Assembly (NCBI GenBank): GCA_002439285.1
Contig: DJTQ01000405.1
Location: forward strand, 1-14,312
DNA from: Paenibacillaceae bacterium UBA6304
GTDB lineage: Bacteria > Bacillota > Bacilli > Paenibacillales > Paenibacillaceae
DNA length: 14,312 bases
Reading direction: 5' to 3'
The position numbers and the translations under genes are program-made. Shown here piece after piece: positions 1 to 6,284 of this stretch (positions are counted from its first letter, which is position 1; each line of letters begins with the position of its first letter). The notes beneath the pieces were generated by a model. That model did not search any database, had not been told where the DNA came from, and was given only the letters and a program-made list of their open reading frames with translations.

Positions 1-536
1 ATGAAAGCAACGATACCGAGCGGCAAGAAGATCCAGAACAGCCAATGCCAATCCATATTATCAACCAGATATCCGCCAAGCGTTGGGCCAAGGACACTGG
101 AGAAACCGAATATGGCGGTCATAAGACCCATCCATTTGCCGCGTTCCCGCGGAGCAAACAAGTCTCCTACAGCTGTAAAAGCCGTCGATTGAATAATACC
201 GGCGCCAATCCCTTGGATACCGCGGTAAGTGATGAACTGAAATACATCGGAAGAAGTACCGGTCAGGAACGCCCCTATCATAAACAGCAGGATTCCTAAC
301 AATATAAAAGGCTTGCGCCCAAACATATCGGACAATTTACCGACAAGCACCGTTGCGATCGTCGAAGTCAGCAAATAAATGTTGATCGTCCAGGTGTAAT
401 AATCCATGCCATCAAGGATCGCAATAATCCGCGGCATCGCGGTACTGACAATCGTCTGATTAATTGCCGCAAAGAACATGGCAGCCATGATAGCAATCAT
501 GATCGTAACTTTGCGTTTTAATGTTAAATGCTCCAT
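1..536 (-). CDS. DHA2-family MFS drug exporter, N-terminal part (cut by window edge)
   Basis: Partial gene: 178 codons are visible and the rest lies left of the window. The reading frame starts at an ATG complementary to 534-536, preceded by an AGAGGTGGAGAG-type ribosome binding site. The protein begins MEHLTLKRKVTIMIAIMAAM and shows hydrophobic membrane segments near residues 10-30, 50-66, 76-95, 108-126, 137-157 and 164-178. MFS motif A (GKLSDMFGRK, residues 66-75) follows the second segment; the antiporter-type motif C (VLGPTLGG, 148-155) and the 'WHWLFWIFLPLG' segment (163-174) are typical of the 14-TM DHA2 (EmrB/QacA) proton-coupled drug exporters. By family knowledge it exports amphipathic toxic compounds across the cytoplasmic membrane; the substrate cannot be read from sequence. 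It starts 24 bp after the stop of the MarR gene on the same strand, so the pair is very likely one operon with the exporter under MarR control. Confidence 0.9.
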   Translation of the reverse strand, partial: MEHLTLKRKVTIMIAIMAAMFFAAINQTIVSTAMPRIIAILDGMDYYTWTINIYLLTSTIATVLVGKLSDMFGRKPFILLGILLFMIGAFLTGTSSDVFQFITYRGIQGIGAGIIQSTAFTAVGDLFAPRERGKWMGLMTAIFGFSSVLGPTLGGYLVDNMDWHWLFWIFLPLGIVAF

Positions 537-560
537 TTCTCTCTCTCCACCTCTGTTGTT

Positions 561-1010
561 TTATTTTTCTAGGTTGTCAAGCATTGCTGTAAAAATGCGC
601 TTTAAATGCTTTATATCTTCATCATCAAGCGAGATGAAAATGGTTTGGGTTGATTCCTCATGATTCTCAGTAATCTGTTGGATAAGTTTAGTTCCTTTAT
701 CCGTTATCGTTATAAACACGACCCTGCGGTCTTTGACCGCCCGTTCTCTCTCGACATATCCCTCAATCAAAAGGCGGTCTGTCAGACCCGTGATCGCGGC
801 TGATGTTAATCCTAGCGTTTCTGCCAAATGTGAAACCCTTTGAGGTCCGGTCCGTTTCAAAAGATGCAGCATTTTAAACTGAGGAAAGCTTAAATTATAT
901 TCCGTCCCCAGTTTGTTCCATTTTTGCGAAATCCCCTTGATCAGAACTCCGAACATCGTGGTGACTTCCAGCAGCGTTTCTCTTTGTACCAACTGGTTTC
1001 CCTCCATCAT
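561..1010 (-). CDS. MarR-family transcriptional regulator
   Basis: A 149-residue protein, the usual MarR length. It has the expected layout: N-terminal dimerisation helix (about 10-35), a winged helix-turn-helix with recognition region RVSHLAETLGLTSAAITGLT (58-77), a wing carrying the DRR signature (D94-R95-R96), and a C-terminal dimerisation helix (about 105-148). MarR proteins are cytoplasmic dimers that bind palindromic operators and release them on binding a small, often phenolic, ligand. Its position 24 bp upstream of a DHA2 exporter suggests it represses itself and the exporter. Two adjacent ATG codons (1010 and 1007) are possible starts; the Shine-Dalgarno is weak (AAAGAGAG), so the choice is uncertain by one codon. 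An AT-rich promoter with inverted repeats lies upstream at about 1056-1095. Family is certain; ligand is unknown. Confidence 0.92.
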   Translation of the reverse strand: MMEGNQLVQRETLLEVTTMFGVLIKGISQKWNKLGTEYNLSFPQFKMLHLLKRTGPQRVSHLAETLGLTSAAITGLTDRLLIEGYVERERAVKDRRVVFITITDKGTKLIQQITENHEESTQTIFISLDDEDIKHLKRIFTAMLDNLEK

Positions 1011-1055
1011 TTCTCTCTTTGTGTGTCCGCACCTCTCTTGCTGATTTATGTTAAA

Positions 1056-1095
1056 AATTTAATTAAACTACTGAAATAATTACAACTAAATTATT
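1056..1095 (-). promoter_or_regulatory. Putative promoter and MarR operators of the marR-exporter operon
   Basis: On the minus strand TTGTAA (1085-1080) is followed after 17 bp by TTAAAT (1062-1057), a weak sigma-A-like pair. Two palindromes overlap these elements: AATAATT-N7-AATTATT (1075-1095, perfect 7-bp arms) over the -35 and TTTAATTAAA (1058-1067, perfect) over the -10. A palindrome of about 20 bp covering the promoter is the normal arrangement for MarR autoregulation. The region is very AT-rich, so chance palindromes are possible. Confidence 0.35.
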
Positions 1096-1173
1096 AAAGC
1101 ATTTACTAATATACAAGGATCGATGGAAGTAGTCAAGTGCCAAACTGTAAGGAAATTATTGCATTTTCATATG

Positions 1174-1215
1174 AAAAGGCTTTCCTAAATCAGACCTTTT
1201 TTAGGAAAGCCTTTT
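1174..1215. terminator. Strong hairpin with T-tail in a divergent intergenic region
   Basis: A perfect 16-bp stem (AAAAGGCTTTCCTAAA at 1174-1189 with its complement at 1200-1215) closes a 10-base loop and ends in TTTTCAATTT on the plus strand. It looks like a Rho-independent terminator, but both neighbouring genes point away from it. It may end a small RNA, act as an attenuator for the dipeptidase gene, or remain from a lost gene. A perfect 14-bp palindrome (TTTTCATATGAAAA, 1164-1177) overlaps its left edge. Confidence 0.6.
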
Positions 1216-1226
1216 CAATTTCTGAG

Positions 1227-1288
1227 TGTACCGCAGGGGATTCCGTGTAATATAATTAAAGATATGAGATTACCGTTACGTAATTACG
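1227..1288 (+). promoter_or_regulatory. Promoter region of the dipeptidase gene with palindromic leader
   Basis: A perfect -10 hexamer TATAAT lies at 1251-1256; the -35 is poor (TGTACC, 1227-1232, 18-bp spacer). Just downstream two overlapping perfect palindromes occur, TTACGTAA (1276-1283) and CGTAATTACG (1279-1288), about 10-25 bp after the expected start site. They could bind a repressor, which would fit a strong -10 with a poor -35, but no regulator is identifiable. Confidence 0.45.
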
Positions 1289-1308
1289 CATAGCAAAGGA
1301 GCGAGCTC

Positions 1309-2097
1309 ATGACCCCTAAACCGCCAAATTATTTTCTCTCGCGTATCCGGCATTTTACCCTCCTCAGCATCTCCGCTTTGATGCTTATCACGACCGGAGG
1401 AATTCCCCAAGACACCAGCGCTGCTTCCGCTTCTGATACTTTGGTGCATCCTTATGGCCTCGAAGAATCCGTAAATAAGCTGAACAAGTTGCCCAAGGGT
1501 TTTGTCTATCTCGATGAAATCATTCCGAACGCACAGTATGACATTCGATATTTTAGCGATAATAACTTTATCGGGGGACAGATCAAAGGGTATGAAGCTC
1601 CGCTTGCAATTTTAACGGCCAAGGCGGCCAAAGCATTGAAGAAAGCAAACGAGGAACTGGACAAGCAAGGTTATCGGCTCAAGATCATCGACGCGTACCG
1701 CCCGCAAAAGGCAGTAAACCACTTTATCTCCTGGTCCAAGAAAAACGGGGATACTTTAATGAAGGATGAGTTCTACCCTGACGTCGACAAGAAGAATCTG
1801 TTCAAGCTCGGTTATCTTTCCAGCAAATCCGGACATTCCCGGGGCAGTACCGTCGATCTGACGCTCGTGTACAAAAGAACGGGGGAAGAAGTCGATATGG
1901 GCAGCCGGGTGGATTTTCTCGGCGAAATCTCCAGTCACGGCACCAAGCTGATTACCAAGGAACAGCGGAAGAACCGCTACATTCTCAAAACAGCCATGGT
2001 GAATCAAGGCTTCAAGCCGTATACAAAAGAATGGTGGCATTATACATTAAAAAACGAACCTTTCCCTTCTACCTATTTCAACTTTAATGTAGAATAA
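1309..2097 (+). CDS. Exported VanX-type D-alanyl-D-alanine dipeptidase (peptidase M15D)
   Basis: A 262-residue zinc D,D-dipeptidase of the VanX/DdpX family, which hydrolyses D-Ala-D-Ala. The N-terminus (basic to about residue 14, hydrophobic 15-32, then a Ser/Ala-rich stretch to about 42) reads as a secretion signal, so the enzyme probably acts outside the membrane. The family signatures are in order: [11 protein letters not shown] (77-87), the arginine in AYRP (R131), the zinc site [13 protein letters not shown] (H176, D183) and EWWHY (E241 as general base, H244 as third zinc ligand). All catalytic residues are intact. The start ATG has AAAGGAG (1295-1301) seven bases upstream. No vanH, vanA or vanRS homologue is nearby, and the enzymes conferring vancomycin resistance are cytoplasmic. 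A role in salvage or turnover of wall-derived D-Ala-D-Ala is therefore more likely; this is inference. Confidence 0.9.
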   Translation: MTPKPPNYFLSRIRHFTLLSISALMLITTGGIPQDTSAASASDTLVHPYGLEESVNKLNKLPKGFVYLDEIIPNAQYDIRYFSDNNFIGGQIKGYEAPLAILTAKAAKALKKANEELDKQGYRLKIIDAYRPQKAVNHFISWSKKNGDTLMKDEFYPDVDKKNLFKLGYLSSKSGHSRGSTVDLTLVYKRTGEEVDMGSRVDFLGEISSHGTKLITKEQRKNRYILKTAMVNQGFKPYTKEWWHYTLKNEPFPSTYFNFNVE

Positions 2098-2103
2098 ACG
2101 GTT

Positions 2104-2206
2104 CTCCTATAAAGATTGTGATCCAGACTGGATGCTCCCGTAAAGATTTTTTTGCTTAAACTTGATCTAGGTCAAGGTTCTAAACGCTGCTCACGGGTAG
2201 TATAAA
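2104..2206 (+). promoter_or_regulatory. FNR-like site and class II-type promoter of the cupin gene
   Basis: TTGATCTAGGTCAA (2162-2175) matches the E. coli FNR/Anr pattern TTGAT-N4-ATCAA with one mismatch and sits in a 16-bp near-palindrome, CTTGATCTAGGTCAAG. A -10-like TAGTAT lies at 2198-2203. If transcription starts at about 2210, the site centre (2168.5) falls at -41.5, the classical class II activator position. This would leave only a very short leader, so the real start may differ slightly. Further upstream are ATCCAG-A-CTGGAT (2121-2133) and a 12-of-14 direct repeat (2104-2117, 2135-2148). No clear terminator for the dipeptidase gene is seen here. Confidence 0.45.
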
Positions 2207-2224
2207 ACCAAGGAGATGATTACA

Positions 2225-2566
2225 ATGGAAAAACAATCACTTGGTACACTACAGGACTTTCAAGAAGGAAAATTCACGAAACGGATCGCCTTTAAAAAAG
2301 GGGAGAGCGTCGTTTTCGTCTTAAACTTTATGCCGGGACAAGAGCTCCCGACCCATAAGCATCCCGGGACGGACGTATACATTCTTGCTTTGGAAGGAAA
2401 CGGAACAGTAACGGTAGATGAACAACAATCCGAACTGCTCAAAGGGGATATCATCCACCTTCAGGGGGATGAAGCGTTCTCGTATATTAACGATGGAGAT
2501 GCTCCTGCTTCTTTATATGTTATACTTACCAAAGTTCCGGAGCCCAGCTATGCTGAGAATATTTAA
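2225..2566 (+). CDS. Small single-domain cupin protein with incomplete metal site
   Basis: A 113-residue beta-barrel protein of the cupin superfamily. The ATG at 2225 is chosen because AAGGAG (2210-2215) lies nine bases upstream; the in-frame ATG at 2216 directly abuts the Shine-Dalgarno. Cupin motif 1 is visible as GQELPTHKHPGTDVYILALEG (38-58) with H44 and H46, but the position expected to hold the glutamate ligand is V51, although D50 is adjacent. Motif 2, GDIIHLQGDEAFSYIN (74-89), has Q80 for the usual Pro, D82 for Gly and F85 for the metal-binding His. The classical 3-His/1-Glu site is thus incomplete, so an enzymatic dioxygenase role is doubtful; ligand binding or sensing is possible. 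The FNR-like promoter suggests oxygen- or redox-linked expression. Specific function is unknown. Confidence 0.85.
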   Translation: MEKQSLGTLQDFQEGKFTKRIAFKKGESVVFVLNFMPGQELPTHKHPGTDVYILALEGNGTVTVDEQQSELLKGDIIHLQGDEAFSYINDGDAPASLYVILTKVPEPSYAENI

Positions 2567-2584
2567 TGAGACTTGGTAAAAAGC

Positions 2585-2626
2585 AAAAACGGCGGTATGG
2601 GATCCCCATACCGCCGTTTTTTTTTA
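2585..2626. terminator. Bidirectional Rho-independent terminator between cupin and yhaM
   Basis: A 17-bp perfect stem (left arm AAAAACGGCGGTATGGG at 2585-2601, right arm 2605-2621) with a three-base loop is followed by a run of Ts on the plus strand and flanked by five As on the left, giving a U-tract in either direction. It serves the convergent cupin (stop at 2566) and yhaM (stop at 2654) genes. Confidence 0.93.
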
Positions 2627-2653
2627 TTCCAGCCCGAGCTATGAACTATATCC

Positions 2654-3610
2654 TCAAAATTTCAACCGGTAAATCGCCTTGTTCTCCAGCCCCCGGATGA
2701 AAGGAGTCCAGTCTTCCGTATCCGGCGTCGTATTCAGGGCATCTTCTACCATTTGCAGCTTGGCGTCCATGGCATCGATAAAATGGAGTGCCACTGCTTC
2801 CGCCATTTGCGGTTGAACCGGACTCCCCCATTCGCCGAGGTTGTGATGCGACAGCACCAAATGCTGCAGGCCCAGCACCTTCGGCGATTCCATACTGATG
2901 CCAAGCCGTACAGCGGCTTCGGTGATCCAATTGGACGCCATCGAAATATGTCCGACTAGCTTACCCTGGACGCTGTATTCGGATACGATGCCCAGTTGTG
3001 CCACCATCTCTTCCGGCTTGGCGATATCGTGCAGAATAATGCCTGCCTTCAATAAATCCGCGTTCAGAAACGGCCGTTGCTTACATATGAACTCGCCAAG
3101 CTCCAGCATCCGCACCATATGATAGGCAAGCCCGCCAAAATAAGCGTGATGATGAGTCTTCGCCGCAGGAGCGTGCTCGAGTTTCTCCTCTACTTTGCCG
3201 ACGCAAAACGTGACAATCTCCCTGATCTCCTCATCGGAGATATCGGTAATCACCTGATTTATAGTATGAATGAGTTCTGTAGACGAAATCGGAGCGGAGC
3301 GGATAAAATCCGTCAGCTTCACGCCATCCTCCGGTTTGGCCGGACGGATTTGCATAATTTTAACCTGCAGTCGATCGCGATAGGTTTGGACAAGTCCCTT
3401 GACCTTCACAAGCCCCATCGGAAAAAAAGCTTCTTTGTCGACCGAAGAAGCATCCCAAAGCTTGGCGGGCAGTTCCCCTGTACTATCGGACAGGACCATA
3501 TCGAGATAATCCTTCGGCGGCGTAGCATTGGTTTGCTTGACCTCCACCTCTTTAAGCAGATAAAACCCGACAAAATCATCCTGATTTACCAGTTGTCTAA
3601 TCAAAGTCAC
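2654..3610 (-). CDS. yhaM: 3'-5' exoribonuclease YhaM (OB-fold plus HD domain)
   Basis: A 318-residue protein, close to the 314 of B. subtilis YhaM, which trims single-stranded RNA (and DNA) from the 3' end in the cytoplasm. An N-terminal OB-fold nucleic-acid-binding region covers about residues 10-95 (e.g. YLDMVLSDSTGELPAKLWD). The metal-dependent HD phosphohydrolase domain follows at about 155-285: H164, the H194-D195 pair in IILHDIAKPEE, H221, H255-H256 in LVLSHHNLGEWGSP, and D282 in DAMDAK. All expected metal ligands appear present. GTG at 3610 is preferred because a GGGGGA Shine-Dalgarno (3617-3623 region) precedes it at good spacing. A GTG five codons upstream (3625) also keeps the frame open but has no binding site and would be only about 9 nt from the predicted transcription start. 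It is monocistronic, with its own promoter and terminator. Confidence 0.93.
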   Translation of the reverse strand: MTLIRQLVNQDDFVGFYLLKEVEVKQTNATPPKDYLDMVLSDSTGELPAKLWDASSVDKEAFFPMGLVKVKGLVQTYRDRLQVKIMQIRPAKPEDGVKLTDFIRSAPISSTELIHTINQVITDISDEEIREIVTFCVGKVEEKLEHAPAAKTHHHAYFGGLAYHMVRMLELGEFICKQRPFLNADLLKAGIILHDIAKPEEMVAQLGIVSEYSVQGKLVGHISMASNWITEAAVRLGISMESPKVLGLQHLVLSHHNLGEWGSPVQPQMAEAVALHFIDAMDAKLQMVEDALNTTPDTEDWTPFIRGLENKAIYRLKF

Positions 3611-3640
3611 ACTAGATTCCCCCACTAAAATGATAGTTTC

Positions 3641-3646
3641 ATTATA
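3641..3646 (-). promoter_or_regulatory. -10 element of the yhaM promoter
   Basis: The minus strand reads GTAGTATAATGAAAC with a consensus TATAAT about 31 bp upstream of the GTG start at 3610. No good -35 hexamer is visible at 16-18 bp. The predicted start site near 3634 leaves a leader of roughly 24 nt, which favours the 3610 start codon. Confidence 0.5.
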
Positions 3647-3736
3647 CTACGGGGAGCGACGGATAGCATTCCATTTTGCTCTGCTTCATACATTTACCGC
3701 TGGGATCGATAGGGTGACTGTTGTTGGGAGCAAATC

Positions 3737-3919
3737 AACTGTATTCCCTACAGTTAATTACCGTGAATCCAGTCGTTCTGGATACTTAGCTGTAATTTGT
3801 ACAGTTAATTCTTATCCTTTTTGCTCTTTTCGCTGCAAGTGCCTGAATTAGCTGGAGGTTTTCCAGTTAGTTTGTCCGGACCTGGCCTACAGTGCGAAAT
3901 AACTGTAGGTTTTCCAGTT
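3737..3919. repeat. Cluster of short palindromic repeats (7-5-7 hairpins)
   Basis: This fills most of the 427-bp stretch (3626-4052) that has no gene. Related inverted repeats with 7-bp arms and 5-base loops lie at 3737-3755 (AACTGTA/TACAGTT), 3788-3806 (AGCTGTA/TACAGTT), 3850-3868 (AGCTGGA/TCCAGTT) and 3901-3919 (AACTGTA/TCCAGTT, one mismatched pair). Each is followed by AATT, AATT, AGTT or AATC. A further unit, ATCCAG-N5-CTGGAT (3767-3783), shares the 5-base loop, and CCTACAGT/ACTGTAGG arms at 3886-3893 and 3902-3909 embrace part of the last copy. The shared arm sequence and loop length argue for one repeat family. It is non-coding; ORFs that cross it have no support. Confidence 0.75.
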
Positions 3920-3984
3920 AATCTTCATAGAGCTGTTTGGTGAGCCTAGGGAGGAGGGCGACACGGTGAAAGCAAGCTTAGGTC

Positions 3985-4042
3985 AGATAAAGGGGGTGTC
4001 CTTCAGCCATCTACGATGGCTTTTGGGACACCCCCTTTATCT
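3985..4042 (-). terminator. Two-tier 58-bp hairpin, probable terminator of the FMN-protein gene
   Basis: A perfect outer stem of 17 bp (AGATAAAGGGGGTGTCC at 3985-4001 with its complement at 4026-4042) encloses an inner stem GCCATC/GATGGC (4006-4011, 4015-4020). It lies 11 bp after the FMN-gene stop. In that direction the tail is CCCTTTATCTGACC, with no real U-run, so a transcript-stabilising 3' hairpin or a dispersed repeat is an alternative to a classical terminator. Confidence 0.65.
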
Positions 4043-4052
4043 ATACAAGAAT

Positions 4053-6284
4053 TTATCTGCCAGCAGCTTCAAGCGCCACTTTGACGGCATCGATCACTTT
4101 GCCGGACAACGCTTTGATCGCGTCGGTATCGCCAAATGCAGCCGGACGGTAGGCGTATTTATGCATGACCCCGGTCGTTGGAGTTTCAATCTCTTGCTTC
4201 ACGGTAAGTTCGTCGGCCGACAATTTGTCGGCAGCCTTAATTTTACCTTTCTCATCCAGATAGAATACTTCCATCTTAAATGGTACATTCTTCTCTACCG
4301 TAACCATGACATACACCGATTTGTCGGCATTCGTACCGGCAAAAATACCGTTGGCATAAGCCGTTTTATACGATTCCGCAATTTCGGCTTTCTTGAATGC
4401 AAGGTCCACTGCCGATTTAAACGCATCGCTGCTACTCGTAGCGCCGGAGACGGCGTCCACATCTGCAGCTTTTTCACGAGTCACGGCTTGAAGATAGTTA
4501 GTCTCCAGAATTGGAATCGCTCTTACCACATCCGCATAAGCCGATGCTCCTCTGTCTTGAAGATCTACGCCCACGCGGAACAGGTCGATGCCGACAATGT
4601 TGCCGTTGCGCAGCGTAACGTCCGCACGGTTGGTTCCTTTGTCGTAAGCATCGCCATAAGCGATAAATTTACCGTCTTTATAGTTGCCCTGCACCTTAGA
4701 AGCATTCTGCAATGCATCTGCAAATGCGGCTTTAACTGCCAACGAAACAACTTCTTGGCCTGGAATTACGGCCAAATTCGTGCCTTTCTTAATCAGGCCT
4801 TCGCTCAAGGAAGCAATCAGTGTCTTTTGGGTTTCTGTCAAACTTTCCTCTTTGATCAACTTACCGTCTTTATCGAACAGGTGAATCGCGACTTTTGTTG
4901 CTTTGTCGCCTTGGAAATCGGCCAGTACCAAAGCCTTGGACCGATTATCCACGCCCGCAAACGTGCCTTCAAAATATTTTTTTCCGTCAGCCGTTTTCAT
5001 CGCTTTCTCAAAAGCTCTTTCTACCGCTTCATTCCAGCTATGGCTGCTTTCCGTTGCTCCGGAAATGGCATCCGTATCGCTGTAGTTCTCAATATAGGAA
5101 CCGTTGGCAAGCAGCTTTGCAGTCATCGGTGCATTGGCTTTTACGACCGATTCATAAGCGGTTTCACCGCGATCGATCAGGTTCGATCCCAATCTGTACA
5201 GCTTCACGTCAACCAGCTTGCCGTTGCGGATATATACGTCGGCGCGTTCAACGCCTTTATCCCGGGCAGTGCCATAGGCGGAATAGAAACCGTCAACGTA
5301 TTTCGAGTTATTGTTGATTTTCGCATTTTGCTCTGCATCCCAGAACGCGTTAACCGCAGCTTTAAAGTCGGTTTCCAGTCCCTTGACGGAAATGGCTTTC
5401 GTTCCCCGATACAGCAATTCATTAGCAATCGTGTACACCGTTTTTGCTTGTTCCGCAGTCATTGCGGTTTCATCGACGGCTTCCCCTTTCTCATTCAAAG
5501 GGTATACCTTCACGCCCAGCAGTCGGGTTGTATCATAGTTGGCAAACACCATATATTTGCCTTCAGGATCAACTCCCATATGTTCCCCTGCAAAGTAAAT
5601 CTCGGCCGCCGGCTTCTCTACTTGCGCTCTTGCAAATGCACGGTCGACCGCCAGTTTCCAGCCGTTGCTTGAACGGGTGGCACCGGAAACGACGTCAACT
5701 TCAGCCGCTTGTTCCCGTGTCTTACCGCGCAAACTCGATTCGATCGGCTCATATGCCTGCCAAAGCCCGCTGTAATTGATGCGGACATCCCGGTCGATCA
5801 GCTTCGGACTTGTTCTCAAAAGTTCCACATCGGCAACCTTGCCGTCTTTGATCTTAACCTTGGCGCCTTCAGTTCCTTTCGAATACGCATCCCCGTAAGT
5901 TACATATACACCGTCTTGATAAGGATTTTTAGCCTTTTCTGCAACTGCGGGAGTTTTGGATTCCGGCTTGGCTGCCTCTTTTTGCGCAGGGGTCGTTGTC
6001 TTGGTGGTGGCAGGTTTGGTAGTAGCCGGTTTTGTCGTGGTCGGTTTGGTTGTAGTTGTCTTTGTAGTTGATTTGGTTTCTTTCTTGGTTGTCGTCTTGG
6101 TTTCCTGTTTTGCTGGCGTCTTGGCAGGAGTTGACTCCTTGGCAGGCGTCACTTCGGTTTCCGAAGCGGCGGAGACAACATCGATGTTCGAGATCTTGAT
6201 CGGAGACAAATCAACCGTCATGACCAGCGAAGATAACACCATCGTTGCGCAAACCGTTAATGAAACTATCTTTTTCAAATGCAA
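4053..6284 (-). CDS. Secreted protein with three FMN-binding domains
   Basis: A 743-residue exported flavoprotein. Residues 1-40 form a signal peptide (LKKIVSLTVCATMVLSSLVM, likely cleavage near VVSA-AS); C12 is not in a proper lipobox. Residues about 41-115 are a low-complexity Thr/Lys/Pro/Ala linker. Then come three FMN-binding domains, each with a DGxY-x-YGDAY-like opening, a DRG/DRD motif and the SGAT motif that ApbE flavinylates on Thr: T203, T411 and T616, a pitch of about 205-208. Each is followed by a second domain of about 100 residues containing a [FY]AG-x-[DN] motif, so the unit is a composite repeat. There is no C-terminal sortase signal or membrane helix. By family knowledge (PplA, RnfG, NqrC) such domains carry covalent FMN and move electrons; an extracellular electron-shuttle role is inferred. 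The start is TTG at 6284 (AAGGAG four bases upstream) or TTG at 6278, which gives a more typical signal peptide. Confidence 0.88.
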   Translation of the reverse strand: MHLKKIVSLTVCATMVLSSLVMTVDLSPIKISNIDVVSAASETEVTPAKESTPAKTPAKQETKTTTKKETKSTTKTTTTKPTTTKPATTKPATTKTTTPAQKEAAKPESKTPAVAEKAKNPYQDGVYVTYGDAYSKGTEGAKVKIKDGKVADVELLRTSPKLIDRDVRINYSGLWQAYEPIESSLRGKTREQAAEVDVVSGATRSSNGWKLAVDRAFARAQVEKPAAEIYFAGEHMGVDPEGKYMVFANYDTTRLLGVKVYPLNEKGEAVDETAMTAEQAKTVYTIANELLYRGTKAISVKGLETDFKAAVNAFWDAEQNAKINNNSKYVDGFYSAYGTARDKGVERADVYIRNGKLVDVKLYRLGSNLIDRGETAYESVVKANAPMTAKLLANGSYIENYSDTDAISGATESSHSWNEAVERAFEKAMKTADGKKYFEGTFAGVDNRSKALVLADFQGDKATKVAIHLFDKDGKLIKEESLTETQKTLIASLSEGLIKKGTNLAVIPGQEVVSLAVKAAFADALQNASKVQGNYKDGKFIAYGDAYDKGTNRADVTLRNGNIVGIDLFRVGVDLQDRGASAYADVVRAIPILETNYLQAVTREKAADVDAVSGATSSSDAFKSAVDLAFKKAEIAESYKTAYANGIFAGTNADKSVYVMVTVEKNVPFKMEVFYLDEKGKIKAADKLSADELTVKQEIETPTTGVMHKYAYRPAAFGDTDAIKALSGKVIDAVKVALEAAGR

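Noticed and set aside
1309..2097. Vancomycin-resistance determinant
   Set aside because: No vanH, vanA/B or vanRS is present and the protein carries a secretion signal, unlike resistance VanX.
3630..3851. 73-codon open frame between yhaM and the FMN gene
   Set aside because: It has no ribosome binding site, begins inside the yhaM promoter and runs through the palindrome cluster.
3966..5672. 568-codon open frame on the plus strand
   Set aside because: It is antisense to the FMN-protein gene, crosses the nested hairpin, lacks family motifs, and is explained by low stop frequency opposite a coding strand.
4053..6284. Lipoprotein signal at C12 of the FMN protein
   Set aside because: The sequence before the cysteine is S-L-T-V, which does not fit the lipobox rule of a small residue at -1.
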